Shown piece by piece: positions 1 through 9,426 of a stretch of DNA of 64,000 nt. The DNA lies in contig DATNQD010000054.1 of NCBI GenBank assembly GCA_036702865.1, forward strand, positions 62,001 through 126,000, given 5' to 3'. The notes beneath the pieces were generated by a model. It was not told the origin of the DNA. It saw nothing but the letters and a program-made list of their open reading frames with translations, and did not search any database. Within the stretch, counting starts at the first letter, position 1. Each line of letters starts with the position of its first letter. The translations under genes and the position numbers were made by a program. This stretch comes from Trichocoleus sp. (GTDB lineage Bacteria; Cyanobacteriota; Cyanobacteriia; Elainellales; Elainellaceae).

Positions 1-688
1 GACAGAAGATATCAGAGCCATCGAGTTGAAAGAAAGGATGTGGCGAAACCGTGATTGTTAAATATAAATCTCCGCCATTGACGCCCTGCCCTTTGAGGCG
101 GACTTTTTGTCCGGTAAACATTCCCGGTGGCATATTCACTTCTAACGATCGACCATCCTCTAGTCGAATTCGTTCTCGTCCTCCGGTATAGGCGCGATCG
201 AGCGGCACTGTGAGCTTCGCTTCAGCATTGCGTGGGGAAGGATTAGCGCGAGGAACCGTATAGGTTGTTTTGTTTGTACCAGGACGATAGGGATCAGGCT
301 CGCGGGCTGCCGTTGTTGTGGTTGAAGAATTTGTGCGGCGGTTCAGCAGTTGATCCACAAAGGAGTTGAAATCGCGAAACTGCCCAAAATCAATATCCTC
401 AGCATTACGACCTAAACCACCCCAACCTTTCGAGCGGGGCGTGTTGCCCTGAAAGCCGTCTCGCTTCCAGAAGCTACTGAATTGGTCATACTGAGCACGC
501 TTGCTTGTGTCAGAGAGGACTTCGTAGGCTTCCCCCAAATCTTTGAATTTTTCCTCTGCGGCGTTGTCCCCAGGATTCATATCCGGGTGATACTGGCGTG
601 CCAACTTTCGATAAGCTTTTTTGATTTCCTCAATCGTGGCATCTCTGGAAACTCCCAAGATGCCGTAGTAGTTCCGGAAGTTTTGCAT
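1..688 (-). CDS. dnaJ: DnaJ-type J-domain co-chaperone, C-terminus cut by window edge
   Basis: J-domain proteins stimulate the ATPase of Hsp70/DnaK and deliver clients to it. The protein starts at the ATG at 688 and opens with a J domain (about residues 4-68) containing the HPD signature in '[12 protein letters not shown]'. A Ser/Thr-rich linker follows, then a DnaJ C-terminal client-binding domain (about residue 140 on, including '[14 protein letters not shown]'). No CxxCxGxG zinc repeats are visible, so this is a type II (CbpA-like) protein. The gene lies 77 bp downstream of dnaK on the same strand, and dnaK3-dnaJ pairs of this kind are known in cyanobacteria. The reading frame is open at base 1, so the C-terminus is missing here. 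Confidence 0.93.
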   Translation of the reverse strand, partial: MQNFRNYYGILGVSRDATIEEIKKAYRKLARQYHPDMNPGDNAAEEKFKDLGEAYEVLSDTSKRAQYDQFSSFWKRDGFQGNTPRSKGWGGLGRNAEDIDFGQFRDFNSFVDQLLNRRTNSSTTTTAAREPDPYRPGTNKTTYTVPRANPSPRNAEAKLTVPLDRAYTGGRERIRLEDGRSLEVNMPPGMFTGQKVRLKGQGVNGGDLYLTITVSPHPFFQLDGSDIFC

Positions 689-765
689 GGAGCGGAAGTT
701 AGGGGATTAGGTAGCAGGTGGCAGGGGAGAAGGTTTTCGCGATTGATTACTGAGCCTTGATGCTT

Positions 766-3258
766 TTATAACCACTCGTCATCATCATCCCAATCGTCGT
801 CAGCAGCGTTGCTGTATCGGGGATTAGGCTCGTAGGAACGGCGGGGCGGTGGATCAGCACGGCGATCGTCTTGGGGGGGGTAAGCGTCTCGCTGGCGGGG
901 GCGAACTTCTGGGCTGTCCGGGCGATCGTAGGGGTCACGACGCGGGCGATCAGTTGGGACATCATTACGTGGGACATCATTACGACCATAGGGATCAGCA
1001 GGACGAGTGCGGCTGTTATCAGAGCGATCGTAAGGATCACGGTTGCCTCGATCATAATCCCGGTCGTTGTTCCGGTCATAATCTCGACTGGGGCGATCGG
1101 CTCTTCCGTAATCCCGGTCGTTGTTCCGGTCATAATCTTGGCTGGGGCGATCGTAAGCGTCACGACTATCGCGAACGTTGCGGCTGTCTCTAGGAGCATC
1201 CCAATCGTCTTTGCCATAATCGCGGCGATCTCTAGCGAAATCATCCCGATAGGCAGGGCGGCTGTCCCTGGGGTATTCTTCCCGACGGCCTCCATAGTAG
1301 TCGCGGTTGCTGTAGGGGTCGCGTCCATAGGGATCACGGCGATCGTCGTAAAAGTCATCGTCGTCGCCAAACAGATCGTCCCCAATGCTAGAGAGGGTAC
1401 GGCGAATTGAGCCAAAGAAATCGCCTTCTTCCTCGTCTTCCTTGGTCAGTTGGTAGACTTCGCGTTGCAGGTCATAAAGCGCATCGCGCAGATCGCCCTG
1501 AGTGATATCAATGCCGCGATCGTCATTTTGCTTCAGGTAGTTCCGCAACTCCTGAACCAGGTTTTCGATGCGACGACGATAGGAACTCGCAAACTGCATC
1601 CCAAAATCAAGCGCGACTTCCCGCAGTTGTCTTTCTGCCTCAAACGTGAGGGCTTCAGCTTTGGTGCGTTTCTCGATTCGATCGCGCAGTTGTCGATCCT
1701 GGTCGGCAAATTTCTCAGCCTCTTCGACCATGCGCTGTACTTCTGCTTCGTTCAGGTTAGAGGCTCCCTGGATGGTGACGCCTTGTTCTCGTCCTGTCGT
1801 GCGATCGAGCGCAGTCACCTGTAAAATGCCGTTTGCGTCAATGTCAAAAGAGACAGTGATCTGAGGAATGCCGCGCGGTGCAGGCGGGATGCCCATGAGT
1901 TTGAAGCGACCCAGCGACTTATTATCCGCTGCCATTTCGCGTTCGCCCTGCACGACATGGACTTCCACCATCGTTTGATTATTCTCTGAAGTCGAGAAAG
2001 TGTCCGATCGCCGTACCGGAATCGTTGTGTTGCGTGGAATCAGCTTCTTCATGACACCACCGATCGTCTCCAACCCCAGGGAAAGGGGAGTGACATCCAG
2101 CAGCAGAATATCCCGCACTTCCTGAGTCAGAATCCCTGCCTGAATCGCCGCCCCAACTGCGACCACTTCATCTGGATTGACATTTTCGTTCGGTTCCAAG
2201 TCAATCAACGATCGCACCAGCTGCTTTACCATCGGCATCCGGCTCCCCCCACCCACCAGCACCACTTCATCAATTCGGTTAGGCGAAAGCCCAGCATCCG
2301 TCAGGGCTTGCTTCACTGGCTGACGCAGACGGTTGACCAGGTCGCCACAAAGCCCTTCAAATTGCGATCGAGTCAGTCGGGTTTCCAGGTGCAACGGACC
2401 ATCTGCATTTGCGGCAATAAAGGGCAGGTTAATCTCAGTGACATTCATGCCCGAAAGTTCAATCTTGGCTTTTTCGGCTGCTTCCATGAGCCGCTGCAAG
2501 GACTGCCGATCGCGCCGCAGATCGATCCCTTCCCGTTCCATAAACTGATCTGCCAGCCAATCGACAATCCGCCGATCGAACTCGTTACCGCCAAGCTGGG
2601 TGTCGCCACTGGTTGCTTTGACTTCAAATACGCCATCGCCCACATCCAGAATTGACACATCAAACGTGCCGCCGCCCAAGTCAAACACCAGAATCGTTTG
2701 GTTATCTGAGCGATCGAGCCCGTAAGCCAGGGAAGCAGCCGTTGGCTCGTTGAGGATCCGCAGCACTTCTAGTCCGGCAATTCTTCCGGCATCTCGAGTT
2801 GCCTGACGTTGAGCATCATTAAAGTAAGCAGGAACCGTAATGACCGCTCCAGTCACAGGTTCACCCAGGTAGCGGGTTGCCTCTTCTGCCAGTTTCCGCA
2901 GCACCATTGCCGAAATTTCTTCTGGGGCAAAGTCTTTTTGCAGACGCGGACATTTCAGCTTGACGTTGCCCAGGTCGTCTTTGCGGATTGTGTAGGGAAT
3001 GCGCTTCGACTCCTGACTCAGCTCAGCATATCTGCGTCCAATAAATCTTTTGACGGCATAAAAAGTATTTTGGGGATTGAGAACCGTCTGACGACGTGCC
3101 ATCTGCCCGACAAGCCGTTCTCCATCTTTCGTGAAGGCAACCACTGAAGGCGTTGTCCGCATTCCTTCTGCATTGGCGATGACAACTGGCTTGCCGCCTT
3201 CCATCACGGCGACGACCGAGTTTGTTGTGCCTAAGTCAATGCCAACTACTTTTCCCAT
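766..3258 (-). CDS. dnaK: Molecular chaperone DnaK (Hsp70) with long charged C-terminal tail, DnaK3-like
   Basis: This is an ATP-dependent Hsp70 chaperone of 830 residues. I chose the ATG at 3258 because it gives the canonical opening '[14 protein letters not shown]'; upstream in-frame codons add unrelated residues. The nucleotide-binding domain (about 1-380) has '[17 protein letters not shown]', followed by the beta-sandwich substrate domain and helical lid to about residue 610. From about 625 to the end there is a low-complexity Arg/Asp/Tyr/Asn-rich tail ending in an acidic [11 protein letters not shown] stretch. Ordinary DnaK is about 640 residues. Cyanobacterial DnaK3 proteins are longer and have been linked to thylakoid membranes, so DnaK3 is the likely subtype. 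The downstream dnaJ supports this. The tail contains an 18-residue duplication. Confidence 0.95.
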   Translation of the reverse strand: MGKVVGIDLGTTNSVVAVMEGGKPVVIANAEGMRTTPSVVAFTKDGERLVGQMARRQTVLNPQNTFYAVKRFIGRRYAELSQESKRIPYTIRKDDLGNVKLKCPRLQKDFAPEEISAMVLRKLAEEATRYLGEPVTGAVITVPAYFNDAQRQATRDAGRIAGLEVLRILNEPTAASLAYGLDRSDNQTILVFDLGGGTFDVSILDVGDGVFEVKATSGDTQLGGNEFDRRIVDWLADQFMEREGIDLRRDRQSLQRLMEAAEKAKIELSGMNVTEINLPFIAANADGPLHLETRLTRSQFEGLCGDLVNRLRQPVKQALTDAGLSPNRIDEVVLVGGGSRMPMVKQLVRSLIDLEPNENVNPDEVVAVGAAIQAGILTQEVRDILLLDVTPLSLGLETIGGVMKKLIPRNTTIPVRRSDTFSTSENNQTMVEVHVVQGEREMAADNKSLGRFKLMGIPPAPRGIPQITVSFDIDANGILQVTALDRTTGREQGVTIQGASNLNEAEVQRMVEEAEKFADQDRQLRDRIEKRTKAEALTFEAERQLREVALDFGMQFASSYRRRIENLVQELRNYLKQNDDRGIDITQGDLRDALYDLQREVYQLTKEDEEEGDFFGSIRRTLSSIGDDLFGDDDDFYDDRRDPYGRDPYSNRDYYGGRREEYPRDSRPAYRDDFARDRRDYGKDDWDAPRDSRNVRDSRDAYDRPSQDYDRNNDRDYGRADRPSRDYDRNNDRDYDRGNRDPYDRSDNSRTRPADPYGRNDVPRNDVPTDRPRRDPYDRPDSPEVRPRQRDAYPPQDDRRADPPPRRSYEPNPRYSNAADDDWDDDDEWL
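1055..1138. repeat. 54-bp period duplication inside the dnaK tail
   Basis: A 30-base stretch at 1055-1084 recurs identically at 1109-1138, a period of 54 bp. In protein it is an 18-residue unit of the type RPS(Q/R)[10 protein letters not shown](G/D)R, present twice in the disordered DnaK tail. Confidence 0.9.
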
Positions 3259-3823
3259 TAGCTGCGATGCTCCTCGCCTATTTGATACCAAATGTTGAGA
3301 ATGGTTGCTGAACTTATTGTATCTTGCTACTGATAATGGACAGAGTGGGGATTTCCGTCAAGCTAGGGAACTGAGAGAATTCAGAGGTGGGCTTGTCAAG
3401 AATCAGGGGGCAGAAATTAGGGGATGGGGAACCGCTGAGAGTTTGAGTGTTCGATTAGATTGTTTAACACTTCTACTCAGCTTGAATTAAAAGCTCTTAA
3501 AAGTGGAGCAACTCGGAGCCAAGGCTCTGCTACAAGTCCAAGGAATCCTTTGACGCAACCCGATCGTTTTAGCTTAAGCGACTCATCCTGACACTTTCTG
3601 TAACAAATCTGCAACCAATACGTGAAGCCCAGCAGCGACAACTGCTCCAAAACCGATCGCCCTTTCCCCAATCCCACGGACGTTCTTTTGAGAGAGAAAA
3701 CAGTAGACTTGTACGATCGGAACCAGGTCACTGGATGTTTACAGACACCAGGAAACCTTGAGTATCAGGGGTTGCAAATACGATTCCAACACTGTGATTC
3801 CAACACTGTCGCTTTGAGTTGAT
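3259..3823. other. Divergent intergenic region between dnaK and sensor kinase
   Basis: This 565-bp stretch separates the divergent dnaK and cyanobacteriochrome kinase, so it should hold both promoters. I see no convincing gene and no clear CIRCE element. A perfect 14-bp tandem duplication lies just before the kinase start. Confidence 0.6.
3782..3809. repeat. 14-bp perfect tandem duplication
   Basis: The unit GATTCCAACACTGT occurs at 3782-3795 and again at 3796-3809, 14 bp before the kinase start codon. It resembles a recent duplication. Confidence 0.9.
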
Positions 3824-5374
3824 ATGCAGTTCAGCGGGTTAGAGCAGCTAAGAAAGTTGTGTCGAGACGAAGCAGCGTTCGATCGGCTCCAGCAAATTTT
3901 GGTTGACCGAGATCGATTGTGGATGGAACGGCAGCAAGCCCTATTTCACGTCATCGCCAGAATTCGAGAATCGCTCGACCTCAACACTATCTTCACGACG
4001 ACAGCAACAGAGGTGCGTCAACTGCTGCAGGCCGATCGCGTCGGGATGTTTTACTTCTACCCAGATTCAGGCTGGAATGATGGTGAATTTGTCTCTGAAG
4101 CGGTGCTGCCGCAGTTCAATTCGGCACTGGCAGCGCGAGTTCATGACCACTGCTTCGGCAAACAATATGCAATCCACTACCAGCAAGGACGGATTCAAGC
4201 GGTTAGTGATATTCAGAGTGCTGGACTGCAAGATTGTCACATCAAGGTTTTGAGCCAGTTTCAAATCCGGGCAAATTTGGTTGTGCCGCTGCTGCAAGGG
4301 GATCATCTCTGGGGGTTGCTTTGCATTCATCAGTGCAGCAATTCGCGGGAGTGGCAGCCCGACGAGATTGAGTTTGTGACAAAAATTGCCATTCATCTGG
4401 GGGTGGCTCTGCAACAGGCAGAACTACTCCACCAAATCCAGCAACAGGCGATCGACCTGGCTCAGACGCTAGAACGGCTGCAAAGAAGTCAGACGCAGTT
4501 GATCCAGAGCGAAAAGATGTCTAGCTTGGGGCAGTTGGTGGCTGGAGTTGCCCATGAAATTAATAATCCGGTGAATTTTATCTATGGCAATTTGAGCCAC
4601 GCCAACCGATATGCCCAAGATTTGCTCGAACTACTCAACCTCTACCGTAGAGAATTGAAGCATCCCAGCCCTGATCTGCTCGATCGCAGTGATGCTGCCG
4701 ACCTCGATTTTCTGGTAGAAGATTTCCCCAAAATTCTTGCTTCAATGCAAATGGGAGCCGATCGAATTCGGCAAATTGTTCTATCGCTGCGTAACTTCTC
4801 CCGCCTCGACGAAGCCGAGATGAAACCTGTTGATCTGCACGAAGGATTGGACAGCACCCTCCTGATCCTGCAATATCGGCTGAAATCGAGTGCTCACTCA
4901 TCAGGCATCAAAATCATTAAGGAATATGGTGATTTGCCACTGGTTGAATGCTATGCCAGCCAGATCAATCAGGTGTTTATGAATCTGCTGAGCAATGCGA
5001 TCGATGCGCTGGAAAGCCTGGACGAAGTGAAGCCAGCAACGCAACCAGAACGCCATATTACGATTCGGACAACGCTGGAGCCGAGCAGCACGTCTAATCT
5101 TCCCCACGCAGTGATTCGCATTTCCGATAACGGCACTGGCATTCCGATCGCCATCCAATCACGATTGTTTGACCCTTTCTTTACCACAAAGTCTGCTGGA
5201 AAGGGCACAGGCTTAGGACTCTCAATTAGCTATCAAATTGTGGTGGAGCGGCATGGCGGTAGGCTTGATTGCACCTCTGAACTGGGTCAAGGCACAGAAT
5301 TTTTGATCAAGATTCCCATTTGTCAGCCTCAATCGATCGCGCCATCCAGCACTCACTGTACGATTGGGGAATGA
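3824..5374 (+). CDS. Cyanobacteriochrome-type GAF histidine kinase (DXCF class)
   Basis: A soluble 516-residue sensor kinase. The single GAF domain (about 45-200) carries two bilin-linked Cys signatures. One is a DXCF motif, D108-H-C110-F, and the other is the canonical Cys-His pair C138-H139 in 'GLQDCHIKVL', followed by 'RANLVVPLL'. The two cysteines are exactly 28 residues apart, the spacing I recall for DXCF cyanobacteriochromes such as TePixJ. A coiled coil (about 200-228) leads to a HisKA domain with H-box 'AGVAHEINNP' (H244) and a HATPase domain with 'DNGTGIPIAIQSRLFDPFF' and a GTGLGLS box. No transmembrane segment or receiver is present. The stop overlaps the next start as ATGA. Photoreception is inferred from motifs; wavelength and chromophore are unknown. 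Confidence 0.88.
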   Translation: MQFSGLEQLRKLCRDEAAFDRLQQILVDRDRLWMERQQALFHVIARIRESLDLNTIFTTTATEVRQLLQADRVGMFYFYPDSGWNDGEFVSEAVLPQFNSALAARVHDHCFGKQYAIHYQQGRIQAVSDIQSAGLQDCHIKVLSQFQIRANLVVPLLQGDHLWGLLCIHQCSNSREWQPDEIEFVTKIAIHLGVALQQAELLHQIQQQAIDLAQTLERLQRSQTQLIQSEKMSSLGQLVAGVAHEINNPVNFIYGNLSHANRYAQDLLELLNLYRRELKHPSPDLLDRSDAADLDFLVEDFPKILASMQMGADRIRQIVLSLRNFSRLDEAEMKPVDLHEGLDSTLLILQYRLKSSAHSSGIKIIKEYGDLPLVECYASQINQVFMNLLSNAIDALESLDEVKPATQPERHITIRTTLEPSSTSNLPHAVIRISDNGTGIPIAIQSRLFDPFFTTKSAGKGTGLGLSISYQIVVERHGGRLDCTSELGQGTEFLIKIPICQPQSIAPSSTHCTIGE

Positions 5375-6234
5375 ACTTCCGTTTGGGTTGTGCAATTTGG
5401 GCATATAAGGAGTGGGTCGGGACGCTGTTTCCGCCCAAAAGTCGAGCATCTGATTTTCTCAAGCTCTACAGTCATCGATTTTCCACAGTTGAAGGCAACA
5501 CGACCTTCTACTCCATTCCTGACTCGGAGACGGTCAAACGCTGGGCAACTGAAACCCCTGCTAATTTTGAATTTTGCCTGAAACTCCCTCGGGATCTGTC
5601 TCATCAGGGTCTATTGGCTCCAGCAATCCCAGGAACGATCGCTTTTCTCAATCAAATGCAGGGCTTGGGCGATCGGCTCGGTCCATTCTTTGCTCAACTC
5701 CCACCTAGCTATAGCCCTGCCCAGTGGGAAGACTTGGCTACTTTTCTCAGAGCATTTCCCCATGCAGATTTTTCTCTAGCACTGGAAGTACGCCATCCTG
5801 ACTGGTTTCAAGAACCTCAAATGAGCCGTTTAAACAATCTACTGTCTGAGCTGGGAGTAGGGCGCGTTTTGCTGGATAGCCGCCCCATCTACGACTGCCC
5901 AGATGACCCACAGGTTCACTCAGAACGCCGCAAACCTCAGCTTCCACTTCAGCCAATGGTCACAGCCCCTTTTACCCTGGTTCGCTACATTAGCCATCCT
6001 GACTTTGAATTGAACCAGCCCTACTTTCAAGAGTGGGTAACGCAAATTGAGCAATGGCTTCAGCAGGGCACGCAAGTCTATTTTTTTGTCCACTGCCCCG
6101 TTGAGGTACATTCCCCCCGCAATGCTCGCACACTGCAGCATTTACTCGAAGCCCATCAAGTTCCTGTACCGCCGCTGCCCTGGGATGCGATCGTCCCTGA
6201 ACCTCCCCCTGATGTTCAACTCAGTCTTTTCTAA
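5371..6234 (+). CDS. DUF72 family protein (YecE-like)
   Basis: A 287-residue DUF72/YecE-family protein with a predicted TIM-barrel fold and no established reaction. Family hallmarks are the opening 'FRLGCAIWAYKEWVG', then 'EGNTTFYSIP', 'FEFCLKLPRDLSHQ' and 'ALEVRHPDWF'. The start at 5371 is set by homology and by the ATGA overlap with the upstream sensor kinase, which suggests translational coupling. The C-terminal part has 'VYFFVHCP', where most family members have a Tyr-Asn-Asn-rich strand. Whether it works with the kinase or only shares a transcript cannot be told from sequence. Confidence 0.88.
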   Translation: MNFRLGCAIWAYKEWVGTLFPPKSRASDFLKLYSHRFSTVEGNTTFYSIPDSETVKRWATETPANFEFCLKLPRDLSHQGLLAPAIPGTIAFLNQMQGLGDRLGPFFAQLPPSYSPAQWEDLATFLRAFPHADFSLALEVRHPDWFQEPQMSRLNNLLSELGVGRVLLDSRPIYDCPDDPQVHSERRKPQLPLQPMVTAPFTLVRYISHPDFELNQPYFQEWVTQIEQWLQQGTQVYFFVHCPVEVHSPRNARTLQHLLEAHQVPVPPLPWDAIVPEPPPDVQLSLF

Positions 6235-6426
6235 ATCTGCCTTGATCTAGTCTCTAGCTTGCTGACTTAGCTCATCTCCTGGAAACGTTCTGTTTTCTAG
6301 TTACCTATCCCCTTTGATTCAAAGTCTGCTGATAGAGTGGCATCTTGGTAACCCACGATTCTGGTAAGGGCAATCTAGAATAGTGCGATTAGATTGCATT
6401 GTTTCTCGTTCAATCCCATCGTCTTC

Positions 6427-8448
6427 ATGACTACTGGAACCGCATCAAACTTACAAAACAGGTTTTCTCTCCGTCGCCTCAGTCGCTTTGACCCCCAACT
6501 CTGGCATCGTTTTGTGGCGATCGCCCAGCCCTATTGGTATCCGACCACACCTGGAAGCGGGCGGATTTTCTTTCTGCTGCTGGTTTTACTGCTCATTTTC
6601 CTCTTTGCATCGCTGTTTCTTTTAATTAGTGGAATTACGCTGCTTTGTCAGCAGATCTTTCCACAATTTATGGATCAGACTGCTGGAGGATTGGTTGGAG
6701 GAATCAAGGCAATTCTGGGTTCCCCTGCCATGTTTTTAGTGGGGGCGGCATTAATTGTTCCAGCGATCGGCTTTTTCCTGGCTCGCAATCAGCTTGCTTC
6801 TCGTTGGAAGCAGTGGCTTTTATTAGCAGTCCTGCTGTCTTTGTCGCTTTCAGTCAGCGGCTTGAACGTGATCATCAGCTACGTTGGCAACTTTTTTAGC
6901 ACCGCCTTGGCAGAGAAAGATCAGCCCACTTTTTGGCGGTTTTTGTTTGTTTATGCAGGCGTGTTTGTGGTTGGAACGCCGATCGTCGTCATTTACAGCT
7001 ACATGCAAGACTTGCTCGGACTCTTCTGGCGAGACTGGATGACGGGTAAGTTTATGCAGCAATATTTTGCCGATCGCGCCTATTACGGAATTAATAATGA
7101 GGATGAGATTGACAACCCAGATCAGCGGATTTCGGAAGATATTCGCAACTTTACAAACACCAGTTTGTACTATCTCCTGCTCATTCTGGGTGCAGTGATC
7201 GACGTAATTTCGTTTACCGGAATCCTCTGGACAATTTCTAGAACCCTGTCTGGCTTTTTGGTTGGATATGCCGTATTTGGCACGATCGTAGTTGCGCTGC
7301 TAGGACGCCGCTTGATCGCCCTGAACTTTATTCAACTGAGACGAGAAGCCGATTTCCGATATGGATTAGTCCATGTCCGCGACAACACTGAATCGATCGC
7401 ATTTTATCGAGGAGAGCCGCAGGAACTTGGACAGCTTGGACAGCGATTTTCTCAAGTCATTCGGAACTTTAATGCGTTGATTGGCTGGCAGCGAAATCTT
7501 GGATTTTTCACCAAAGGATATGAATATGCCATCATTATCCTGCCTTCGCTGATCATGGCTCCAATTTACTTTTCTGGGCAGATTCAGTTTGGAGATATCA
7601 CACAGGCAAACTTTGCCTTTAATCAGGTTCTTTCTGCCTTCTCTGTCTTTATTCTCTATGGACAAATTGAGCGACTGAGTGCTTTTGCTGCCGGAATTAA
7701 CCGTCTGGAGACCTTTACTGAAGCGCTAGATAATCAGGACATCCTCCGTCCACATGGAATGACGAAGATCGATATGGTCGAAGGATCACAGATTGCGCTC
7801 GAACATGTCACCCTGCAAACACCAAAAGGACAACGCACTTTAACCAGCGACCTCTCAGTAGCACTCCAACCCGGACAGGGTTTAGTGATTGTTGGACAAA
7901 GTGGAGTGGGTAAAAGTTCGCTGCTGCGAGCAATTGCGGGGCTCTGGGATACCGGAACTGGACGAATTGCCCGTCCTGGACTCGGAGAAATGCTGTTTTT
8001 ACCCCAACGTCCTTACATGGTGCTGGGAACGCTCCGCGATCAGGTGCTTTACCCCAACATGGACAATGCACTCGGCACAGAGAGATTACAGGAAGTTTTG
8101 ACACAGGTCAATCTTGATGACCTTGCTGAACGACTTGGAGGATTTGACATAGAGCTAGATTGGTCTGAAGTGTTGTCACTCGGCGAACAGCAGCGCCTTG
8201 CCTTTGCACGACTGCTACTCACCAAACCCCGCTACGCCATCCTGGATGAAGCAACCAGTGCACTCGACCTGAAAAACGAACAACTGCTCTATCAAAAACT
8301 GAGAGAGACCGAAACCACGTTCATCAGCGTCGGACACCGCACCAGCCTGCTGAAATATCATGACTACGTTCTTAACCTAGAGCCTGATACAAGCTGGAAG
8401 CTTATTCCAGCCCAAGAATACATCGTCGATTTAGAGGCGTTCGCTTGA
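6427..8448 (+). CDS. ABC transporter with fused permease and ATPase (SbmA/BacA-like, ABC_membrane_2)
   Basis: A 673-residue half-transporter of the YddA / SbmA-BacA / peroxisomal ABCD type. The N-terminal half has about six membrane helices, among them 'FFLLLVLLLIFLFASLFLLI', 'WLLLAVLLSLSLSVSGLNVI' and 'YLLLILGAVIDVISFTGIL'. The C-terminal ATPase has Walker A GQSGVGKS (about 490-497), an unusual signature 'LSLGEQQRLAFARLL' and Walker B 'RYAILDEATSALD'. The ATG at 6427 was preferred over a TTG 33 bp upstream. Family members import peptides, antibiotics or cobalamin, or move acyl-CoA; the substrate here is unknown. It faces the UPF0016 pair convergently, with a palindromic element between them. 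Confidence 0.9.
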   Translation: MTTGTASNLQNRFSLRRLSRFDPQLWHRFVAIAQPYWYPTTPGSGRIFFLLLVLLLIFLFASLFLLISGITLLCQQIFPQFMDQTAGGLVGGIKAILGSPAMFLVGAALIVPAIGFFLARNQLASRWKQWLLLAVLLSLSLSVSGLNVIISYVGNFFSTALAEKDQPTFWRFLFVYAGVFVVGTPIVVIYSYMQDLLGLFWRDWMTGKFMQQYFADRAYYGINNEDEIDNPDQRISEDIRNFTNTSLYYLLLILGAVIDVISFTGILWTISRTLSGFLVGYAVFGTIVVALLGRRLIALNFIQLRREADFRYGLVHVRDNTESIAFYRGEPQELGQLGQRFSQVIRNFNALIGWQRNLGFFTKGYEYAIIILPSLIMAPIYFSGQIQFGDITQANFAFNQVLSAFSVFILYGQIERLSAFAAGINRLETFTEALDNQDILRPHGMTKIDMVEGSQIALEHVTLQTPKGQRTLTSDLSVALQPGQGLVIVGQSGVGKSSLLRAIAGLWDTGTGRIARPGLGEMLFLPQRPYMVLGTLRDQVLYPNMDNALGTERLQEVLTQVNLDDLAERLGGFDIELDWSEVLSLGEQQRLAFARLLLTKPRYAILDEATSALDLKNEQLLYQKLRETETTFISVGHRTSLLKYHDYVLNLEPDTSWKLIPAQEYIVDLEAFA

Positions 8449-8493
8449 TCAAGTAAGCAGAAGTAAGCAACCCAAACGTTAGCACAAGTACAA

Positions 8494-8521
8494 AGTCCCC
8501 CAGGATTGGGGGATTGAGGGG
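8494..8521. repeat. Palindromic interspersed element, copy 1 (possible terminator hairpin)
   Basis: AGTCCCCCA, a short loop, then GGGGGATT and a trailing GGGG run. The TCCCCC/GGGGGA arms (8496-8501, 8508-8513) can form a hairpin. It lies between convergent genes, so it could end transcripts from either side, although no long T run follows. A second copy is at 12695-12722; 23 of 28 bases match. Confidence 0.75.
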
Positions 8522-8603
8522 TATAGAAGCAATCTTTTATCACAATTGCCCGTAAACTGGATCGCCTGCGATCGATCGCCCATCGCGATTCGCTGCAACC
8601 TAT

Positions 8604-8894
8604 TTATTCCTCTGCCTGCGCCGCCTCACCAAAACAAAGGAGTCGGATCGCCATCACCGCAAACCCGATCGCCGCAATTCCTTTAACCCAGCGAATTGGT
8701 AGCAGCTCCGACAGTCCGCCGCCCAGCAGCACACCCAAAAAACTAGCGAGCAGAAGCGCTGCCGCAGTCCCCAAAAAAACAGTTCGGACGGATTTAGAGC
8801 TACCGCTAATCGCAATTGCTGCCAGCTGGCTCTTATCGCCCAATTCAGATAGAAAGACGGTTACAAAGCTCAATCCTAATAAGTGCCAGTCCAT
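8604..8894 (-). CDS. UPF0016 (Gdt1/Mnx family) cation transporter, single-domain protein B
   Basis: A 96-residue membrane protein with one copy of the UPF0016 signature E-x-G-D-K-[ST], here 'SELGDKSQLAAIAI'. It has about three hydrophobic helices. UPF0016 proteins (Synechocystis Mnx, plant PAM71, yeast Gdt1) move Mn2+ or Ca2+ and normally have two such motifs in one chain; single-domain versions are expected to pair. Its partner gene ends 5 bp upstream on the same strand. A role in Mn2+ export fits a photosynthetic host, but this is family-based inference. Confidence 0.9.
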   Translation of the reverse strand: MDWHLLGLSFVTVFLSELGDKSQLAAIAISGSSKSVRTVFLGTAAALLLASFLGVLLGGGLSELLPIRWVKGIAAIGFAVMAIRLLCFGEAAQAEE

Positions 8895-8899
8895 TCCGC

Positions 8900-9361
8900 C
8901 TAACTCCGTAGAATGTCAAGAACCAGTAGAGCCGAAATGCAAAGCAGCAAAATTCCTGCAGAGCGTTCTAAAGTTCTAGGAGAAACACGCTTTGCTAACC
9001 AGGAACCCAGCAGCACCCCCAACAAGCTGGTTGCAACTAAGGCTGACCCTGCACCCGCAAACACAATCCAGGGCGCGTGAGATTCGGCTGCCATTAACAG
9101 CGTTGTTAGCTGGGTCTTATCCCCCAACTCTGCCAGAAATATGGTGAAAAACGTCGAGGTGAAAATTTCCACTTCTTTGCCCCATCTTGACTGAGGCGGG
9201 CTGACATTAGGAGACGTGGTCTCTGCCTCAATCGTCATAATTTCGTTGACAGACTCGGCAGAAGTTTCGGAGTGGCTGTAAGTAATAGCAGCAGAGGGTT
9301 CTACAGTCAAAGCGATCGAGCTGGAGGAAGGAGAGATAGATTTCACAGCAGTTTGCGGCAA
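8900..9361 (-). CDS. UPF0016 (Gdt1/Mnx family) cation transporter, single-domain protein A
   Basis: The other half of the two-gene UPF0016 transporter. The conserved motif is 'AELGDKTQLTTLLM', followed by two further hydrophobic helices. The reading frame opens with TTG at 9361 and has a Ser/Thr/Glu-rich leader of about 60 residues before the first helix. An ATG at 9238 would give a 112-residue protein that keeps the whole domain, so the start is uncertain. The genes are in the order A then B, 5 bp apart, and are presumably co-translated into a heteromer. Confidence 0.88.
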   Translation of the reverse strand: MPQTAVKSISPSSSSIALTVEPSAAITYSHSETSAESVNEIMTIEAETTSPNVSPPQSRWGKEVEIFTSTFFTIFLAELGDKTQLTTLLMAAESHAPWIVFAGAGSALVATSLLGVLLGSWLAKRVSPRTLERSAGILLLCISALLVLDILRS

Positions 9362-9426
9362 TGAGCTATTTCATATTCCTTTCATTTTCCCCAACTTTCT
9401 GCCAAAAGACAATCCCTCATCCCTGC

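Noticed and set aside
747-1415. Long open frames on both strands opposite and within the dnaK tail
   Set aside because: They arise from the low-complexity Arg/Asp codons of the tail. Their products are Thr/Ile/Ala-rich without domain features, and dnaK is certain here.
9362-9426. A yybP-ykoY manganese riboswitch before the UPF0016 genes
   Set aside because: Only 65 bp separate the UPF0016 start from the upstream gene, and I see no paired elements of that riboswitch.
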